Shown one piece after another: positions 44,426 to 56,921 of a stretch of DNA of 64,000 bases. A program made the position numbers and the translations under genes. A model generated the notes under the pieces. The model did no database searches and was not told the origin of the DNA. It saw nothing but the letters and a program-made list of their open reading frames with translations. The stretch comes from Fragilariopsis cylindrus CCMP1102 (lineage: Eukaryota; Bacillariophyta; Bacillariophyceae; Bacillariales; Bacillariaceae): contig FMBT01000454.1 of assembly GCA_900095095.1 (NCBI GenBank), forward strand, positions 31,598 through 95,597, given 5' to 3'. Every line of letters begins with the position of its first letter. The stretch's first letter is position 1.

Positions 44426-46759
44426 ATGTACGACGCAGGAGAGGACGATGACTTCAGTAGCGATAATAGCAGCAATAGTAGCAGCAATGAAGAAGCGAGT
44501 AGTAGCGAAAGCAGTCTACCCGATTCGGTCTCGTCTTCATCAGTCTCTTGTTCAAGCGATGATATTTTATTTAGCCAAAGCAGTCTACTATACATACATG
44601 CTTCAGCCTTTTCTATAGGCAATGGTGGTGATGATGATGATGATGACACGTACGAAGCAGCAACAGTTGCAGAAAGAATTATTGCTTTTAGGAAAAGCAA
44701 CCTATCTCCTTCAAGCGATGATGATGATGATGATGATGACGAATTCGAATTCGAAGACGAGCCATCAACAAATAATAGAAGAACGAGCTTTAGATATTCG
44801 TCTTCTGATTCTGATTCCGATTCCGACGTATACATCAACGACCACGACGAATTCGAAGACGAGCAGTCAACAAATCAAAGAACAGTGAGCTTCGGAAATG
44901 TATCTTTCGTTGCTGACGACGAATACTATGGATCTACTCCACCAAGTACAACATCAAAGATCTCGCTATGTAGCAGCTTCTCGTTCGTGTCTTTCTATAG
45001 ATCGTTAAGCAAAGGACAATCCAATGACATGGTAGAAGGAGAACATACTGATAGTCGGGAAATACGTTTGGTAGACAGTGAAAACATCGTGAAGACTCGT
45101 GTGGGAAAATTTACTAAATGGACTATCGCTTTCGGTATACTTCTTGTTTGTATTGCAGTTGCAATCTTGGCAACAATCTACATGATTGATCCATTTGAAA
45201 AGCCTTCCGATATGTCCGTACCATCAGCATCACCTACAATACCACTATTAGTCCCAGCAGTACCAGTGCCAACATTCAAACCAACTCCAATTCCTCCTAG
45301 TAAAGTGATAGCCGGAATCACTTTCTTGGCCTATGTTCCTCGTGGGAAAGGACACTGGGTTACACCAGAATCATTGAAAGAATATTTGACAACTACACTT
45401 GAGGTTCTGGTACCTCAAATATTAAACGAAGCACTTGGAATACAAGAGACCGATATAACGAGAAGACTGATGTCAACTCAAGATAGTAAAATAGTCGCCG
45501 AACTTGTTTTGGTAGATGTTGACGAAGTTAGTAAGTTTTTCTTCTCTTATTTCCGCGTATTCTTTTTTTCTTTACAGCTATATAGTATGTCTCACGTAAA
45601 TTATTTCTTGATAATTTAAATAAAAAGCTTGTCTTCCGAACGCAAATATCTTGGACTTGTGTGTGAAGAATTCGTTAGAGGTGGCTCTGATTTATAAACC
45701 TGAAGATTTTACTCCGGAGTATATTGCAGATCTCCTTAGTCTTTACGAGTCCTTGTTGCTCAATGCACTAGATGATGGCAGCATACGAGAAATCGATCCA
45801 AGTGTTATACTCATTTCGTACGTCGTCGGCGAGGATACGAAGCAGGCAACAGAGGCACCTATAATAGATAGCAAAATATCAACCGAGCCATCAATACAAC
45901 CAAGTGTGAGGGGAAGCTCGGTGCCAACCATGATTCCTGCTCCAACTTCATCTCCAAAGCCTACTTTTGGACCAAGTCCTGCACCGTCTTCGTCTGACAG
46001 TCCAGAGTCTGCAACCACTATTCTCTCTTCATCGCTGTCATTTGATTCGTTCGAAAAACCTACTGAATCACCAAGTATTGCACCTGAATTATCAAGTCCT
46101 ACACCTTCGGCAATGGAGAGTATCAATCTCCAAACAACCAGTCTTATGCCTTCGCAATCCAATGTATTCGAAGAGTATGTTATATTGATTCCTGCCTATG
46201 TACGCACGGCAATTCCTACTCCATCCAATACATTATCTGAGAATGAAGATGTTAATTCGGTATTAAGCAATACGCCAACACTAACAACTAGTGTAGGCTC
46301 ACGGGCCACAACCTGTTTTGACGAAAATAACGCTTGTCAAGCTATTTCTGAATCGGGAGAATGTAACATAACAAAATGTGACTTTTGGGAATCGGAGGGA
46401 AAATGTGTCTCAAATACAACGTATATGAATCAGAATTGTAGAAAGTCTTGTGGCCTTTGCGGTGGCTTTTTTACCACCATTCACAACACCTGCTGCAAAC
46501 CAACTGCACCACCAATTGCAAGTCCAACTGCAAGTCCTACTCAAGTCCTACGGTGCCTCCTGCTCCCTGCATCGATGAAAAAGATTTGTGTGCCGAATGG
46601 GCGACACTAGATCAATGCGCCTTGAGTCCAATTTGGATGCGTCAGTATTGTAAATATACTTGTGATTCTGTGATGCGGTGGCGGATGCGAATATATAGAC
46701 GATGGATGCGTAGAAGAAGACGAGCACATGAATGCGATTCTAATTTTGATTATATGTAA
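44426..46759 (+). CDS. Type II membrane protein with two ShK-like domains, frameshifted near end
   Basis: Two exons, 44426..45530 and 45628 onward (GTAAGT..AAAAG). A cytosolic N-terminus rich in Asp/Ser is followed by one TM segment (WTIAFGILLVCIAVAILATIY, about residues 230-250). Then come Pro/Ser/Thr linkers, a folded region (GHWVTPESLKEYLTTTLEVL ... LTRRLMST-like), long PTxxPS repeats, and two ShK-like Cys modules: CFDENNACQAISESGECN...NCRKSCGLCG and CIDEKDLCAEWATLDQC...YCKYTC. The second is reached only after one base is restored in an ACTGCAAGTCCT repeat near 46532-46543. The last 30 codons also seem shifted. Family knowledge: ShK modules are small six-Cys folds, here probably for extracellular binding. 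The role is unknown. Confidence 0.7.
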
Positions 46760-46782
46760 AATAGTGTGGAGTATGCAATAAC

Positions 46783-48093
46783 TTATTGTGGATAAATAGT
46801 GGTTACACATATTTTTGAACCTAAGTAGTAGCTGTAGATGCCGTACTCGTAGTTCTTGTAGTAGATAAATTTTTCCAAATAAGACGTAGCCTCCTTTAAA
46901 TTATCCCTGCAGCCGTCGAAACTCTCGTTACATACTCCGTATCGTTTCCACCACTCTTTTTTGAAGAACGATTTATTACTGATACTACTGTTGTTCTTAA
47001 TGCTACTGTCTTTGTTATTATGGATCAATAACGTAGTAGTGTCATTGCTGTGCCATCTTCATCGTCATTATTGCCATTTCCTTCTCTTCCAATCTATGTA
47101 CAGCCAAGTCAAGAGCAGCACAAGCCATCTCAACGATACCCCATTGAAGCGCATAGGATAAAACAGAGCATCATTTAGACGTCGAAATGAAAATAATAGG
47201 AGTTTGTCTCGCAGAATAGTTACAGTGCTGCCATTATTATTATCATTATATAAAAACTATCGTCGTCGTTCGAATGATTAAAATTATTGGTGCCGTGGTT
47301 ATTATTATCAGCAGCAGCATTGTCATAGTTTTGTTTCCCCGCGGTATTGGATGAGTTAATCGAATATTTTTCTCGTCCAATAATAAAGATGATGTTGGGT
47401 TGTTGTTACTTCTTTTGCCGTTTTTTGAGCTTGATTTTGAATTAACTTTGGACTTTGACAACAATAACAACTGCTGCCATACCTCGATTTCTTTTTCTAA
47501 TATCCAATATACTGCTCTATGTGGATGAGAAACGGAACAATCAAATCCTAACCATCTCAAGACAATTGATTCTGTTTCAATTGCTTCCTTTTCGAATCCC
47601 AGTATGCTTCTTCATTCAATGACGGTGGTGTTGTTAAATTCATACAAAGAACGTTCTTATTGTTATTGTGTTCGTTGTCTATGTCTTTTGACATTGACGA
47701 CGACGACAATACCATTCGTGCCATGTTGATAACATCACGAAGCCTTCGGGGTTCCTCTTCGGTCTTGCATGCCAGGAAGAGGCAAACCGCTCCGATCCAT
47801 GGCCATTCATCATTGTAATTGTCGTCGTCAGTATCATATTCGTTATTGTTGTTGGTCACCTACTTCGTTTTTGTTATTGTTTCCCCCTTTATTATTTTTC
47901 ATTTTTAGATTGTGCGTATCGATGAAGTAAACTATAGCAGTGAATCTTGTTTCTGTTTTCACTTGAAGGATATGACAAGCAATATACATACGAGAAATAA
48001 ATGATGACTTGATGGCAAAATTATCATGCTGTTGTTGCTTCTTCTTTGTACAATTTTCTGACGTTTATGTCTTATTTGTATATCGTCGTCCAT
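46783..48093 (-). pseudogene. Cyclin (C/K/L/T-like), broken by at least five frameshifts
   Basis: The minus strand reads as a transcription-type cyclin when frames are combined. Pieces in order: start MDDDIQIRHKRQKIVQRR, then FISRMYIACHILQVKTETRF, LHRYAQSKNEK, WPWIGAVCLFLACKTEEEPR, RLRDVINMARMVL, IETESIVLRWLGFDCSVSHP and HRAVYWILEKEIEVW. A second cyclin fold then has WGIVEMACAALDLAVHRLEE and FFKKEWWKRYGVCNESFDGC. The blocks 'LACKTEEEPR+LRDV' and 'LR.LGFD..V.HPH' are cyclin-L/K/T hallmarks. Shifts lie near 48035, 47925, 47865, 47583 and in the C-terminal half; at 47583 one G is missing before EAIETES. The density is higher than in other genes here, so true decay is possible. Family role: partner of a CDK acting on RNA polymerase II or splicing. 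Confidence 0.72.
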
Positions 48094-48352
48094 TTTTGTG
48101 GTTGTGGTTGTGGTTGTTGTTGTTAGATGCTGATATCACCCCGTCGTTGTTACCTGGTGGAGAGGAGGCCTCAAAGAAAATGATGAACACAACAATGACC
48201 GTTGTTGGTAGTAGTGTTGTTGCCTTTCCCTTCGTTCGCCACCGTCATCGTCATCATCGTCGTGTCCGTTCTAATAGAAGCATGCAGAGGTTGTTAGTGA
48301 CGACTCTTTTGTACACGGTACACGGTATAGGGAAATGAAGTTTTGAGTTGTG
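48094..48352. promoter_or_regulatory. Cyclin upstream region, left flank of the transposon
   Basis: Short flank between the cyclin start and the TTAA of the transposon. Plus-strand ORFs here are antisense to it and are not genes. Confidence 0.5.
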
Positions 48353-48369
48353 TTAAGGTGGTATCATCA
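48353..48369. repeat. Left TSD (TTAA) and TIR
   Basis: TTAA then GGTGGTATCATCA, matching the inverted sequence at 57975-57991 over 17 bp in total. Confidence 0.9.
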
Positions 48370-49073
48370 GCGTGCGCCGAAAATCGCGCTACAACGCGTA
48401 AAAGCACGGTGAAAATGGACAATTCGTGTCCATTTTGGTTAGACCTATTGTGCTGGCAGTGTTCTCGTACACGCACCGTCCTATATATGATGACCTTCGT
48501 CTGCTCAACACGAATCTTTCTATGTCCAATTTGATTGGTGTTCAGCGCGTGTACTAGGTGCTGTATATTTCTGAAACTCAAAAAGGTGGTTTTTAGCCGT
48601 TTTCTGCGAAAATAGTTCAAAAGTGTTTATCTACATCAATTTTTACGTTAAACACTTAATACCGGTGGGGGTTATATTCTGCTAAATGAGTTCTACCCGT
48701 ACGTCATTCAACCGTCGTGATCCGAGCCTTGGGTGTCATCCAAATAGGGCTCCGAATCTTGCTCTAAAATCTCCCTTTCGAGTAGACAGCAATGGAATTG
48801 CGAATTTGTTAGGTCCGCTGTTGCCGCTGTTTCTTCGCACGAATCTTCAAGCGCGCATAGCTCATTTTCCTCAACGTTTGGATTGTTGGATTCCAACGTC
48901 CCTTATTACCGTTAGAAATAAAGAAAAGCAGAAGTACACTTCAGTAGTTTTATGGATTTCTTTGTGAAAATTTGAATTATAATTACATACGCAGAAAACA
49001 CGATTGTACCCGGTAGGATCACTCTTTTGTTGGTCGCAACGGTAAATTTCACCACCGGCCAATTTCAACCCCC
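48370..49073. other. Left subterminal part of the transposon
   Basis: About 700 bp between the left TIR and the transposase stop. ORFs of 62-93 codons occur on both strands (for example 48708-48896 minus, acidic), but none is convincing. Confidence 0.5.
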
Positions 49074-51501
49074 TCACATTATTCCTCCCATACCTCCCAT
49101 CTCACATTTTGCACACAACCACTTACCGGTATTTTCATCTATTACACTTTCCACTGGTTCGTCAACTAAATTTACTTCGTCGTGTTTCAACTCTTCAACC
49201 ACCGTATGATCAGGTATACCATTTGGGTACTCTAATATCATGGCTTTAATTAAAGCCGGATCCTCACCCTCCTTCGTAACGTAATTTTTATGATACGGGC
49301 AATGTTGAGATTTGTTGACATGATCCTTTCTTTTGCAAAGCTTACAAGACGTCCTCTTTTTTTTCCCATCAATTGCTGCGGTAGTTACCTTTTTTTTTGC
49401 CTTTTTCCTTGTATTCAACGCTGCTCGTGATGTACCCTCGTTCAATCCCATTCCAGGTTTGTAAAATTCTCCTTTATCCTGTGATTTCTCCTCCTTTTTT
49501 CCGATTCTCCCTCTTCTTTATGTTTTTCCGCATCATTCTTCTCCTTTTTATCGTGTCTAATTGGATGTAGTGTTTTTTTGTAGGTCCTTTTTTTCTCTAT
49601 ATCCGTCCATCCCTTTACTCGTAGCAGATTATTTTTCAAATCCCATTCTCTTATACAATTCAACCATGGTGGATTTGTACCCGTCTGTAATAATACATAC
49701 CGAGAAATGGACCCTACCTTTATCCGCTATTGTCGTTCCGAAATTCTTGTGTTTGGGGCAAAAACTTTGTTACAACAAAGTTTGCTGATTCACTCAAATT
49801 TGTATTTACCTTATGGTGTATTTCTCGTAGTTGTTGCTCGGTGGTATAACGTTTGTGTATCTCCTTCAAGTTATCATACATTAATTTGTTTTTCACTTTG
49901 GCAACGATAATGTAAATGATCCGCCGATTTTTTTGTATCAGTTAGCTTTTTAGCAGCGCACCACTCACCGCACAGTTCGTGATTATTAAAATGATGCTCT
50001 ATAACTGGTGCGAATGCAGCACAGAATAAATTGAAATCCTTATCCACATTCTTAGCCCGAGCGTACGCAAAATTGACTTTCAATCGATCACGGTCAACAC
50101 CAGTTACTCCCCCACTTTCCCCTTCCTCATGTTAACTAACTTCTGAACTGCATTACCGAATCCACGCACTCTGTGATTAGCATCCGCTTTACAGATAGGT
50201 TCAGGTATGTTCAGTTCAAGTGCACCGTGGTCGTTTTTGTTGCTCAATTGGATGGTTGGCGTTAGGTCCTCCTTTCGACATAATCCTGCTTCTATCTTTT
50301 CTCTTCCATTCTGTTTTAGTCGGGCTCTCATACTGGAATCGTCATCAGTAACAATAGTGCCTACAAACGCATCACCCTTGGAAAAAATCGATTGGATGCA
50401 TTTCAAAGCAGCATGAGGTTCCATTCCCTTTGCAGAACCTGTATAGTTATGCGAGCACAATTTCGGATCGTGTTCCAACTTGTGTTCACATTTTCGACAA
50501 CGCGTGGACATCTGCTCAAAGTAGAGAATTTTATTCGTCTCTACTCCAAAAGCAAAAAATTGGGCTTGTTGTGCGTCGTAAGTTCTTCCGGAGCTACGCT
50601 TTCTCCATCCAGCATCCATAGATACGCCTATGTTTCGTTTTTTCTTTGGTCTTGGTCTCGCTTCTTGGTTTTCGTCCAACGAAACTGCATCTACTTCCAA
50701 CGCGGGTGTATTTGACATAGGGGTATTTTCACCCGCCTTTCTTTTTCTAATCGTATCTGCAACGAGGTGCACCTCATCAGTGATTGGATCGTTGACCAAT
50801 TGTGATTCCTTTTTTTCGTCGTTCAAGTTTCTTTCAACTACTTCTTCCGCCATTTTTATTATGTGCAGAGCCATAGTTTCTTCATTGGATGTAAACGAGT
50901 CTAGCAATTGTCGCTGGCTGCAACATAGATTAAGCTGAGAGGCAACCAATGCGTAATCGTGTCCGCCACCTCCAATCATCATTATACCTAAAGTCAAGTC
51001 TAGATTGAGTTGATACTGTCGAGTAGCACGGTTACCACATTTTTTTATATCATATGGATCGCACTTGTCGTCAACCAACTTATCCAAATCAACCATGGCT
51101 GGTTCCTTGACGGACCATTCGTTATATTTTTCACAAATCACATTCTTACATGCTAGACTGACCTTTGTAGCTATTCCGATAGTTTCGGCACAAAACTCCA
51201 TTGTGTTCATTTTCCTGCATTTACAACACACTGTGTTTTCGACAAGAAGAGCAGTTATGCTCTTCCATGCAATTATTACATTCCGATCGTCACACTTGTT
51301 TACAAAAATTCGACCCCCCCCATCATTCACCCAATGTGCCAAGTTCAACCTATTTGTAAAACACCATGGATCAAATAATTGCTTTAACCTATTTGTAAAA
51401 CACCATGGATCAAATAAATTGCTTCAACTAAAACAACATTCGTGGTTCACGTAATAGTATTGTTTCCTTGTGCTCTGTTCTCTGTCAGTAGCGGAATCCA
51501 T
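49074..51501 (-). pseudogene. Kolobok/Mutator-like DDE transposase, frameshifted
   Basis: The minus strand from a possible ATG at 51501 (or inside FDPWCFTNRLNLAHW) to 49074 gives about 800 aa when frames are joined. The core is recognisable: NIGVSMDAGWRKRSSGRTYD (first Asp), CRKCEHKLEHDPKLCSHNY, TGSAKGMEPHAALKCIQSIF, GTIVTDDDSSMRARL (second acidic site) and NLSESANFVVTKFLPK (likely catalytic Glu). HKNFGTTIADKGRVHFSVCI and a basic tail follow. A CCHC-like zinc knuckle (CKLCKRKDHVNKSQHCPYH) ends the protein. Shifts occur at the C5 run 50109-50113, G4 run 49755-49758, T5 run 49632-49636 and T6 run 49495-49500. The 'GSxxGME..AL' block is typical of this transposase class, which targets TTAA. All catalytic residues are present. 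Confidence 0.82.
51347..51425. repeat. 39-bp tandem duplication inside the transposase 5' region
   Basis: The unit aacctatttgtaaaacacca... occurs at 51347-51385 and again at 51386-51425 with one extra A. On the coding strand it repeats the peptide FDPWCFTNRL. Confidence 0.9.
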
Positions 51502-51953
51502 AACGAGCGCGGTGAACCATTTGATTCGACAACCAACGACCAGGTTGTGCAAAGCATCTATTCGAACCACGTATCTATACAAACCACACTCGTGTCAAAT
51601 CAAACTGGACGGACAAGATTCAAATCAGTATTGTCATTCTTTCAAATTGTCTGTTGCTGTAATGCATCCTTTTTGTCGTTAACGGTTACGACGAGCCCAT
51701 CGGTAGGTAGTACTGACTTACCCCCAAAATCCGAAAAATTGCGCGCCTTTTCTGAATACGTGCAGGTGCAGGTGCTTGGTATTTATCTCCTATGAAATTG
51801 TAATAAGAATAGTTGAAAGATCTAATACACGCCGGCTATACAAACCTGTTGATAGTCTTCCAGGTCGATTCAAAAAACGCCCATACAACCGGCAACAAAT
51901 CACATGTTTCCCTCCGTTTTCAACTCAATATCTAACACGGTTGCTTTCCAGAA
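51502..51953. other. Transposon interior, uncertain coding
   Basis: A plus-strand ORF (51442-51795) begins with a signal-like stretch and could be the 5' end of the plus-strand cargo ORF, but it is antisense to the transposase start. Only one of the two can be real. Not called separately. Confidence 0.4.
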
Positions 51954-53466
51954 AGAGAGGGACTTTCACCGGCCATCATTCGTAAGCATCAAGAGCAGGG
52001 CTGGATCTTCCGTTTGACAAATCAAAGCGTTAGCACCCCGGTTGTATACAACAATGCTATAGTTCCCTCCATTTTGAACACGACCTACTTCTATCCTTTA
52101 TTATTTTAGCGTACTAAAGTAACAAAAAGCACTATACTTGACCTAAATATTGTGGAAGTCGAACAATATGATCATAATTTGCAACTTCGTTCGACAAAAC
52201 AGTAGTATCCAATTACAACACGTATCATGTTGTTTTCTGTTGTTAATGGCTTTGAGCAATTTTTATTGTCAGTCTCCTCTCATTTCTCGGATGAAACTAT
52301 ATACCTGCCTTACGACGATAAATTGGAACACCCGATCTGGATAGTCTCTCAATACAAACCTCTTCAAGTTCCACCCATGTCGTATTTGCTGTATGAGGAC
52401 CGTTCGGTAACTTTCACTGCTGAATATCATTTGCAGGAGGTAGATGGTGAACAGAATACCATCCAGGTGCTCAAGAAGATAGTTCGAGTACATCTACCGT
52501 TTTGGACAAGTTACACAGATTGCGTAAAGTAATCCACACTCTCATGGGCGGAGGCAACCCATTTACAAAGAGAGGGAAGTGATTTATTCACTGAGCGTCG
52601 AATGGTTATTGGAGGCATTGCTTCCTCCACGAGTTTGTGTACATATTAACAACCTCAAATCGTTTCCAAATTGAAGACTACCCTGAAATCCACGCTGGTT
52701 CACAGAACAGGTCTGGTATTACGAAATGGAATCGATATGAGTTTTAGATCGGAGAATTTGATGCCATCTGCACAGGCTGCACAGATGGGTACCAACAGTC
52801 CCTACACAGGGGGATGTTCCACAGGTCGAATTTGAGAAAGTTGATTCCTGGTCGCTCTGTTACTCGAGACAAGAAACATGGAAAGAAACACACGCTCGTA
52901 TTAACGAACAGTGCAAACGATTCCGTATTACCAACTTCAAGGAACCAACACGAATGCTGTGCTATTACAGCCCCGGTGGAAATTCATCCAGGCAAAATTG
53001 CACCATGCAATTGTCATCCTTGTGCTTGGGAAATCAATAGAGTAGAGATAATTCGTAATGTTAACTCTATGCGAGGTGAAAGCAGTACTCGGCCAATGAA
53101 CGTCGCTTCCTTGGATATCGTTTTTTTTACTTCATTTTCACGACGGATATGCCCTATAAACAAGCGCGTTCCCTCCCTCGTTGTGGAACAGAGGCAATTA
53201 AAAAGGATGGCCAATCCACCCGGTGTCGGTTTCACCGGGTTCAAGCTCCACTCGTCGAACCAATACCGTGGCGTGCTGTTTCTTCTCCACAAGCTAATTA
53301 CCCCGGATGTTCCACCAGGCATCATCTGCCGTCCCCGTCAATCAAATACTACATCGATCCCAAAAAAAAACCAAACGAGGTAATCGAGATTCACGACGAA
53401 GTTCAGATCAAGATTGGAAAAAGGATAAAGGAGGTAATTGAAATTGAAACCGACGACGACGAGTAA
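51954..53466 (+). pseudogene. Transposon cargo ORF, unknown, with stops and shifts
   Basis: A constant plus-strand frame from about 51954 to 52532 reads like a real protein (QEQGWIFRLTNQSVSTPVVY, FSDETIYLPYDDKLEHPIWI, PMSYLLYEDRSVTFTAEYHL) with only two TAG codons (52107, 52203). After a shift it continues VLDKLHRLRKVIHTLMGGGN. Later pieces (SWSLCYSRQETWKETHARIN, CKRFRITNFKEPTRMLCYY, CNCHPCAWEI) lie in changing frames, and it ends with acidic EVIEIETDDDE at 53464. No known family recognised. It belongs to the transposon, opposite in direction to the transposase. Confidence 0.45.
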
Positions 53467-53877
53467 ACAAAAGAGAAATGAGGATGATTGAAATGTGTAA
53501 CAGTAACCGATTGGATTGATGAGTAAATGTAATGAACGACGATGAATAAACCACTGTAAAAAAGAAAAAAGATTAAGCAAAAAGCAACACAGAAGAAAGA
53601 TATAAAAGAGAACTATATTGTAATGAATCTAGTTCTACTTTCTTATTAGTTAGTTGTATAATAGGCATACTTGGTTGTTTGTGCATAAACCAAGTAACTT
53701 TTAACCTATGTGAATTCTGACCGTGTTGATTGTATAGGTAGCGAGCTTGGTGGTGATGACATCCACCAGGTTGTATAAAACTCAATTGCTATGTTCCAAT
53801 AATTACTGTTCCAATCCTATCCGTAAACGATGTTTCAGTGTACTCATGTCAACATAGGCGTTGATTGATTTTATTTT
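53467..53877. other. Transposon interior, non-coding spacer
   Basis: About 400 bp between two convergent cargo ORFs. It is AT-rich and nothing is recognised. Confidence 0.5.
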
Positions 53878-56353
53878 CTATTCTTTTTCTCCTTTTTCTC
53901 CTTTTCCTCCTTTTCCTCCTTTTTCTTCTTTTCTTCTTTCTCTTCTTCTTTTCATTATTGTGTTGTTATCAGCACCTATTCTATTATCACTACTATTACC
54001 ACTAGCGCTACCATTTACAGAATCGGTGGTGCGAGCACTATTACGTGCGCTCAATAGCGCTTTCACCGTCAAATGTTGATTGTTTCCGCCCCTTGCGACA
54101 TTCGACCCCGTCGAATGTTCGTCAACAGTTGATCCGTTCGTTGTGGCATTTAAATTAAATAGTTGTAATATTTCTTTGATTTCGTCGCTGTTGCTCTTGC
54201 AACCCGTCGTCACTACTACCGCGGACGATTCGGCGGAGGTGTTGTTGTCACCCTCACCGACTTTCAACCCCGTCGAATGTTGTTGTCCGCTAGTTGCTGT
54301 TTCCGCATCGTCAACAGTTGATCCGTTCGTCGCGGCGGTCAAATTTCCTGAGTTGCTGATACCTGTTTCGGCAGATGTATTGTTTGTGCCCTGTGCGACA
54401 TTCAACCCCGCATCATTAGCAGCATCCTCTGCGTTGGCCTGACCTGTTTTCTCACCGTGAGCAGGTGGTTCGTTCGTTTTGTCATTTAAATTTAGTTGCC
54501 CGTCGGATTCAACCCCAGCGACATCCAACCCCGTCGGATGTTGTAGTTCAATGACTGTTTCCTCACTGTTAGCAGTTGGTGCGTTCGTCGTGGCATTTAA
54601 ATCGACCAGATCCTCCGATCTTCCAGATCGTCCGGATCGTCCGCATTTCATTAACAGTTTTTCCTGCTTCGTTTGTTCTCCAAAAATGGGTGAGTTCATC
54701 TATGTCGGTTGCCGTGTGATTGACATAATTATTTTCTCCGTTGGTTTCACTTTCCAAATACCTTTTAAACTCATCTAAGGCCTTGGGTCGACCATATGCC
54801 ATCGCAGCTGTTTTTTTTCTTCGGCATAATGGTTCGTATTTGTGTCCAACCCCATTGATGTCGGTAATTTGTAGAAGTATAAATTCTTGTGATGGAAACT
54901 CCATACCAGGACGCTGACTGTATCTGTCGAAGACGTTCGTCATAGTTTCCACATTTGCTTTCAGTTTTTTTCGTTGTTGGCCAGCCATACATGCGGCGGG
55001 TGTAGTCCAGGTTCTCTTTGGCCTATATTCACGCAGTGACGCACTGAATCCTTTCTCAGTCCACAAACCGTCATCCGTATAATTCTGTTCACTCCATTCT
55101 CCGTTGTCTGGTATGCCTGCAGCCTCAATGTTATCATCACCATCATTCTGTACCATTGGTTCATCCGGATCAAGTGTATCATCACCCGGGTCGTATATCG
55201 AAACACTGTCCGATTTACTTACCGAATCATCTTCATCTGATGAGTGATGTGCTACCTCCACTGATTGGGTTGGAGGTTTCTTCTGTTGAGATATCAGAAT
55301 TCTTTCACTTCGTCTCGGTCCCAAATTCTGACCTGGTTGAATTTGAGTATGATCAGATTGTGATAGGGCAAAATTCGGACCTAGTTGATTATCACCTTGA
55401 TTTAACGCAGCAAAAGCAACCTTCTTTCGCTTTGGTACAGCGGGTACAGCAGGTACAGCGGGTACAGCAGGTACAGGCGGTAAAATAAGGGATGAATCTT
55501 CTCCAAGCATTCCCTCGGGAACCTTAATCCATTCGACTCCATCCACTGCCGACTTGTTTAATTCTAAAAATCCTTTTTCAACGAACATATCGACAAATGA
55601 ACCACAAGCAACAAATGTCATTCCAATCGATAAATTGTTTTTCAAAAGGGTCATGCCTTTGTCAAACATTTTGTCGGAGTTGTTATATGCATGGTGACAA
55701 TGACACCCGGTAAAAATTTCAACCAGGTGAAAGATCAAACCGCCGCGAGACTCGAGGATGTTGGTTCCAAAGTGATGTCGAATTTGAACAAGGAATAACC
55801 GTTGCAGTTCAAGGTGTGCCGCTGGGGCTACAGATAGGTAAGGAAAACTGTCAACCAAGATTGTTAGTACATCTCTCGATGCAAGTATCTCGTTCGACAA
55901 CACCTCTTCTTCTTCTAGATGTGATATTGTCTCGTCCAACTCTTTGCTGAATTTGACGGTGAAATCTCCTATAACAGCCACGAATTTCAAAAAATAATCG
56001 TCGTTGTCGCTGGCTAAGGGTGAGATGTCCCCCGGTTGAAGTTCGTTGATTTGCTCCACACCCGCTTCTAGTACAATTCCTTCCATACTAGCCAATGTTG
56101 GAAATTTTTCTATTAAAATGTCCAAGAACTGTTGCTGACTATATTTATCCAACCGTTGTGATAAAGGAAGATGATTGTCACTCTTCCAAAATAATTTGAA
56201 ATCGGTATCGAATGTCGCCAATTCGGTAGTTCGCTCTTCATCATTCATAGCCTTTACCAAATCATGAAGATCGGGAGGTGGATATGATGCTGATGCTGCA
56301 GCATCGTGAAGGATGGACATGGTTATTGAAAAACGCAGTAGTTGAAAACTCAA
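53878..56353 (-). CDS. Transposon cargo protein, acidic with N/T repeats, one frameshift
   Basis: Two overlapping minus-strand frames (54569-56353 and 53878-54699) form a protein of about 800 aa; the shift lies between 54569 and 54699. N-terminus MSILHDAAASASYPPPDLHD, then an alpha-helical domain with FPTLASMEGIVLEAGVEQIN and FGTNILESRGGLIFHLVEIF. A VPAVPAVPAVPAVP repeat (55437-55483) leads to an acidic middle and a conserved-looking block (KRTWTTPAACMAGQQRKKLK, GRPKALDEFKRYLESE). The C-terminal third has imperfect repeats of about 45-50 residues (LNATTNxxT...QHxTGLxVxxGxNNTSAE) and ends in Arg/Lys/Gly/Glu runs. No known domain was recognised. The helical part may be a DNA- or protein-binding accessory for transposition; this is inference. 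Confidence 0.6.
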
Positions 56354-56921
56354 ATGAATTATATGATTAGTGGAATATGAGACAATCGAAAGGAGGCTTT
56401 CGAATGTTGTTCTTTTTGAGATTGTGAGAAAAAGGAATTAGGAGGAGAACTACGATGAAGGAAGTAGGAAACAGTCCATGGAAAATACCCATGAGTTGTC
56501 GTAACAGCCAGTATCGGAGTGGTTTACGAATTTGGTTTTCAAAAAGAAACGGAGTGATGGGTTTATGATGTCAACCGTTTTTTATTTTTCAGTACGGGAT
56601 GAATGAATGGTTACAATATATATCGTGGAGGTTGTGTCACAAACGATAATATGGCGCGCCAGTCGGTTATTTTTGTTCACACGGTGAAAAACCGTTGAAA
56701 GATGTTATAATAATAACTGGAGGAGTAACGATCCACACACTACTAACATTGTGTACAGTACTGCGTCGACGTCAGACCTATGGTGGTAAGCGTAGATCCT
56801 GTGTACTTCAACCTGGTCTTGTGTTCTTCACCCTGGTCAAATCCCACATGTAACAATCCATACCAAAGGTGTTTTGACTGGATATTTAGGACAAAACATA
56901 AAAACAGACAGTAATCTCATC
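56354..56921. other. Transposon interior, divergent spacer
   Basis: Between the minus-strand cargo gene and the small plus-strand ORF, with an AscI-like GGCGCGCC (56652-56659) and several TGG/CTTCACC repeats (56810-56840). Possible bidirectional promoter; no ORF. Confidence 0.45.

Noticed and set aside
49561-51985. Plus-strand ORFs over the transposase
   Set aside because: They are antisense shadows; the minus strand carries the recognisable DDE and zinc-knuckle motifs.
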